DNA of 8,323 nucleotides, from the NCBI GenBank assembly GCA_038062615.1, contig JBBTWV010000043.1, positions 1 to 8,323 of the forward strand. Direction: 5' to 3'. Within the stretch, counting starts at the first letter, position 1. Every line of letters begins with the position of its first letter. The position numbers were made by a program, and so were the translations under genes. The DNA comes from JBBTWV01 sp038062615 (GTDB lineage Bacteria > Patescibacteriota > Gracilibacteria > UBA1369 > UM-FILTER-53-11). Positions 5,630 to 8,323 of this stretch are shown one piece after another. The notes below the pieces were generated by a model that saw only the letters and a list, made by a program, of their open reading frames with translations, made no database searches and was not told the DNA's origin.

Positions 5630-6669
5630 AAAAGGCCTTTAGTAGTGGGTAATATCGCGGATAATCGGGCATCGCCTTCGCATGCCATCCTCATGGCTTT
5701 GGCAAAAGCTTTAAAAAGAGCTTCGATCTTGTGGTGATCGTTTTTTCCATACCGCACCTTGATGTGAATGTTCATGCGGAGGGTGTACGAGAGGGATTGG
5801 AAAAAATGTTCCACCAATTCTGTGGGAAGGTCTCCGACTTTTTCCCGTTTAAAATCGGCATTAAAAACAAGGTATGGCCGTCCTCCCAGGTCAATCGCCA
5901 CTTCCACTAGCGAATCATCCATGGGAAGTAAAAATCCATATCGGCGAATACCTTGTCGCTTTCCAAGCGCCTGGAATATGGCTTCTCCAAGGGTAATTGC
6001 GGCATCTTCCACCGTGTGGTGTTCGTCTACTTGCAAATCACCCTTCGCGCGAAGAAAAACATCAATAGCAGAGTGTTTTGAAAACTGCTCCAGCATGTGG
6101 TCAAAAAATTTGAGGCCGGTCTGAATATTAAATCGTCCACTTCCATCTACATTCACCATCGTAAAAATATCGGTCTCATTTGTTTTTCTGTCTCTCAAGC
6201 CAAGGCGTGGAAATTCCCCATTCGTTTCCATCTGCCATCCCATGACACCTGCATTCTGCGCAAATTTCATATCGGTGACTCTATCGCCCAGCATAAAAGA
6301 CTTCTCCAAATCAATGGCGCCTTTTTTGAGAAGCGATTCTATGAGCCCGTTTTTTGGCTTTCTGCAGCCACAATTTTTACTGGCGCGGTGAGGGCAGACA
6401 AAAATTTCCGAAAACTTTATGCCTTTTTGCTGTAATATCTTCAGAAGTTTTTGTTGCGGCTCATCAAAACTTTTTTGCGGAAAACTTGGCGTCCCAATGC
6501 CGTCTTGATTCGTTACCATCACCAATTCATATCCGGCACTTTGAAGCTGCATGAGGCCGGTGATGACACGCGGAAGGATCTTGAGTTTATTTACGGAATC
6601 AATCTGCTTGGTGTCTGACGGCTCATAAATGAGCGTACCGTCGCGGTCAAGGAAGGCTATTCTTCTCAT
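5626..6669 (-). CDS. hisB: Bifunctional histidinol-phosphatase / imidazoleglycerol-phosphate dehydratase
   Basis: A 347-aa fusion, close to the 355 aa of E. coli HisB. The N-terminal HAD phosphatase (about 1-155) has the DxD nucleophile motif FLDRDGTLI (Asp8, Asp10), VTNQDGIGT, and the zinc-binding set CPH...CGC (Cys92, His94, Cys100, Cys102); it hydrolyses histidinol phosphate. The C-terminal dehydratase (about 161-347) has TGLKFFDHMLEQFSKHS, the metal-binding motifs HHTVED (217-222) and DHHKIE (311-316), VGDLPTELVEHFFQSLSY and the terminal LPTTKGLL. Fused HisB is known mainly from gammaproteobacteria, Bacteroidota and some Campylobacterota; many other bacteria have the dehydratase alone. 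The start overlaps the hisC stop (ATGA, 6666-6669) and the stop overlaps the hisH start. Confidence 0.96.
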   Translation of the reverse strand: MRRIAFLDRDGTLIYEPSDTKQIDSVNKLKILPRVITGLMQLQSAGYELVMVTNQDGIGTPSFPQKSFDEPQQKLLKILQQKGIKFSEIFVCPHRASKNCGCRKPKNGLIESLLKKGAIDLEKSFMLGDRVTDMKFAQNAGVMGWQMETNGEFPRLGLRDRKTNETDIFTMVNVDGSGRFNIQTGLKFFDHMLEQFSKHSAIDVFLRAKGDLQVDEHHTVEDAAITLGEAIFQALGKRQGIRRYGFLLPMDDSLVEVAIDLGGRPYLVFNADFKREKVGDLPTELVEHFFQSLSYTLRMNIHIKVRYGKNDHHKIEALFKAFAKAMRMACEGDARLSAILPTTKGLL

Positions 6670-7706
6670 AAAAGGGAGGCAAAAGCCGATAAAAACCGTT
6701 CATTCTCTTCGGGAGTTCCAATGGTTATGCGCATACAGTTCTGCAACTTAGGTTTATCAGAAAAATCACGAACAATAATGCCAAAATTTTCTGCCAGTTC
6801 TTTTACTTTTTGGGAAGCGTTAGCAATGCGCACCAGTAAAAAATTCGTCTCACTGTGGAAGACCATGCAGTCGAGATCTTCTAATCTGCGGAGCATTTTC
6901 TCTCTTTCCGTAAGAATCTTTTCCACCATTTTTTCCATTTTTTTCTTATCAGTAAGCGCTTTTGTAGCGAGAAAAAGAGAAATCTGGGCAATGTTGTATG
7001 GAGGTTTTATTTTATTGAGATATTCAATAACGGTTCTATTTGCGACGGCATAGCCGACCCGAAGTCCAGCCAATCCCCAGGCTTTTGAAAGCGTCCTCAA
7101 AACCACCAGATTTTCAAACGCCTCCGTTTTTTTAATGAGCGTCGGCTGGGATGAAAACTCCACGTAAGCTTCATCAAGAACCACGATGCCTTTAAATGTT
7201 TTGCATAGCTTTTCAATGTCTTGTGTCCGCAAGAGCGAACCCGTGGGGCTATTCGGGGAACAGCAGAAAAGTATTTTTGTTTTGGACGTTTTTGCCTTTT
7301 CTAAAGCCGTAAAATCAATTTGAAAATCATCGGTAAGCAAGCACGTTTTTACCTTCGTGCCATTAATTTCTCCAATAATTCTATACAGGCCATAGGTTGG
7401 CTCAAGCACCATCATTTCATCACGCGGTCCGGCAAAAAGCCGCACCAGGAGATCAATAATTTCATTGGATCCGACTCCAACAAAAATATTCATCGGACTC
7501 ACATCTAAATAAGCACCCAGCGCCTGTTTTAAATTTTTGCCGTCAGGATCGGGATAGCGGTTAAGCTCATCACACAGCGTTAGCGCCACACTGCTGTTGA
7601 AGGGATTTTCATTCGCATCCAGAAACGTGCCTTCTTTGTACAAGTCGCGCGCGCAGGTGTAGGGCTTGAGCTTTATGATGTGAGGTTGGATGAGGAGTTC
7701 AATCAT
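6666..7706 (-). CDS. hisC: Histidinol-phosphate aminotransferase
   Basis: A 346-aa fold-type I PLP aminotransferase converting imidazole acetol phosphate and glutamate to histidinol phosphate. Visible motifs, numbered from this start, are KLKPYTCARD, LDANENPF, RYPDPDG, CSPNSPTG (149-156), VVLDEAYVEF, the PLP lysine in RTLSKAWGLAGLRVGY (K208) and C-terminal MRITIGTPEEN. The ATG at 7706 is chosen because it gives the usual N-terminus just before the KPY segment. A GTG at 7721 would add five residues, but it falls inside a small hairpin and has no better ribosome site. The wording SKAWGLAGLRVG followed by KPPYN recalls Bacteroidota HisC (from memory). The stop overlaps hisB as ATGA; hisD ends 35 bases upstream of the chosen start. 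Confidence 0.94.
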   Translation of the reverse strand: MIELLIQPHIIKLKPYTCARDLYKEGTFLDANENPFNSSVALTLCDELNRYPDPDGKNLKQALGAYLDVSPMNIFVGVGSNEIIDLLVRLFAGPRDEMMVLEPTYGLYRIIGEINGTKVKTCLLTDDFQIDFTALEKAKTSKTKILFCCSPNSPTGSLLRTQDIEKLCKTFKGIVVLDEAYVEFSSQPTLIKKTEAFENLVVLRTLSKAWGLAGLRVGYAVANRTVIEYLNKIKPPYNIAQISLFLATKALTDKKKMEKMVEKILTEREKMLRRLEDLDCMVFHSETNFLLVRIANASQKVKELAENFGIIVRDFSDKPKLQNCMRITIGTPEENERFLSAFASLL

Positions 7707-7717
7707 ACAAAAAGGTT

Positions 7718-7732
7718 GCACCCTGCGGGCGC
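7718..7732 (-). other. Small GC hairpin in the hisD-hisC gap
   Basis: On the coding strand GCGCCC and GGGTGC form a 6-bp stem (one G-U pair) around a 3-nt GCA loop, followed by AACCTTTTG. It occupies most of the only non-overlapping gap in the visible operon. It could be a processing or pausing site. It lacks a proper T-run, so a real terminator is unlikely. Confidence 0.3.
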
Positions 7733-7741
7733 ATTATTTGT

Positions 7742-8323
7742 TTAGCCTCGCTGTGGCTCGGCCTGGCGGATAGTTACAGCATTCTTGTGAGCCGTGAGTC
7801 CTTCAGTTTGTGCCAGCGTTTCTACGGTTTTTTGTAAAGCGCGAGCACCTTGCTTGGAAACTTTTTGGATCTGGACCATCTTCCCAAATGATTCTGGCGA
7901 GAGAGGCGAGAACATCGCGGCAAAACCGGCAGTTGGAAGGGTGTGATTGGCGCCGGTGGCATAATCACCTAGCGGTTCTGTTGAATATTTCCCTAAAAAA
8001 ATGGAACCGGCATTCATAATTTTGGCCAATATTTTTTGGTTATCGCGACAGGCAATTTCCAAGTGCTCCGGCGCGTATCGGTTGGTTATGGCGCATATTT
8101 CTTCCAAAGACGCGGCAATTACTACGGCGCTGTTTTGCAGTGATTTTTGGATGATATTTTTTCGCGGCAAAACAAGCAATTGTTTCATCATTTCTTGTAC
8201 GACTTTTTTGGCGTACGCTCGCGAAGTGGTTATCAAAATACTTTGGGAATCTTCGCCATGTTCGAGTTGAGAGAGCAGATCAGCTGCCATCCAGGAAGGT
8301 TTTGCGGTTTCATCGGCGATTAC
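7742..8323 (-). CDS. hisD: Histidinol dehydrogenase, C-terminal part (5' end beyond window)
   Basis: The reverse frame is open from the window edge (8323) to TAA at 7744-7742 and gives 193 residues, beginning VIADETAKPSW and continuing MAADLLSQLEHGEDSQ; the ATG at 8290 is an internal methionine. The full enzyme is about 430 aa and oxidises histidinol to histidine in two NAD-dependent steps. The fragment has NRYAPEHLEI with the catalytic Glu-His pair, GSIFLGKYSTEPLGDYATG with a zinc-ligand Asp, GANHTLPT with a zinc-associated His, and EGLTAHKNAV with the C-terminal zinc-ligand His. The C-terminus is complete. It is the first visible gene of the minus-strand his operon; hisG would be expected upstream, beyond the right edge. 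Confidence 0.95.
   Translation of the reverse strand, partial: VIADETAKPSWMAADLLSQLEHGEDSQSILITTSRAYAKKVVQEMMKQLLVLPRKNIIQKSLQNSAVVIAASLEEICAITNRYAPEHLEIACRDNQKILAKIMNAGSIFLGKYSTEPLGDYATGANHTLPTAGFAAMFSPLSPESFGKMVQIQKVSKQGARALQKTVETLAQTEGLTAHKNAVTIRQAEPQRG

Noticed and set aside
5626..6669. Two separate genes for phosphatase and dehydratase in the hisB region
   Set aside because: The frame is continuous, the length matches known bifunctional HisB, and both domains are complete.
8288..8290. ATG at 8290 as the start of hisD
   Set aside because: Upstream residues VIADETAKPSW match the normal HisD interior and the enzyme should be about 430 aa, so the gene continues beyond the window.
3004..8323. 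Recoding of TGA to glycine, as in some reduced bacteria
   Set aside because: TGA serves as the stop at four ATGA junctions and for hisIE, with each protein ending at its expected family length.

Overview
The window is bacterial, with two blocks of genes that converge near base 3000. Genes for a peptidoglycan precursor ligase (MurE type) and tRNA pseudouridine synthase TruB rule out an archaeon. However, the triosephosphate isomerase is of the archaeal type, and several proteins are pared down: a riboflavin kinase without its FAD-synthetase half, a MurE with a shortened N-terminal domain and a TruB without a PUA domain. That mixture, compact spacing and weak Shine-Dalgarno signals fit a small-genome uncultivated bacterium such as a member of Patescibacteria/CPR. 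This placement is inference and not proven. TGA is used as an ordinary stop, which argues against the groups that recode it.

Plus-strand block (1-2988): the 3' part of tpiA, a standalone riboflavin kinase, a MurE-like ligase and truB. Gaps between the first three genes are 9 and 12 bases. Between murE and truB lies a 269-bp non-coding element (2085-2353). It has 26-bp terminal inverted repeats (24 of 26 matching) and two long hairpin modules of 103 and 104 nt that look like diverged inverted copies of each other. It resembles a non-autonomous mobile element (MITE-like) and fills almost the whole intergenic gap.

Minus-strand block (8323 down to 3004): a compact histidine operon in the order hisD (3' part), hisC, hisB (phosphatase-dehydratase fusion), hisH, hisA-hisF (one continuous 492-aa frame), hisIE. 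Four consecutive junctions are ATGA stop/start overlaps. Together these genes cover every histidine step except HisG, which probably lies beyond the right edge. The gene order and several sequence details remind me of the Bacteroidota-type his operon, so acquisition of the cluster by transfer is plausible.

The two most notable observations are the in-frame HisA-HisF fusion, which joins two consecutive (beta-alpha)8-barrel enzymes in one polypeptide while HisH stays separate, and the twin-hairpin inverted-repeat element between murE and truB. I saw no rRNA, tRNA, CRISPR array, transposase gene or convincing promoter.
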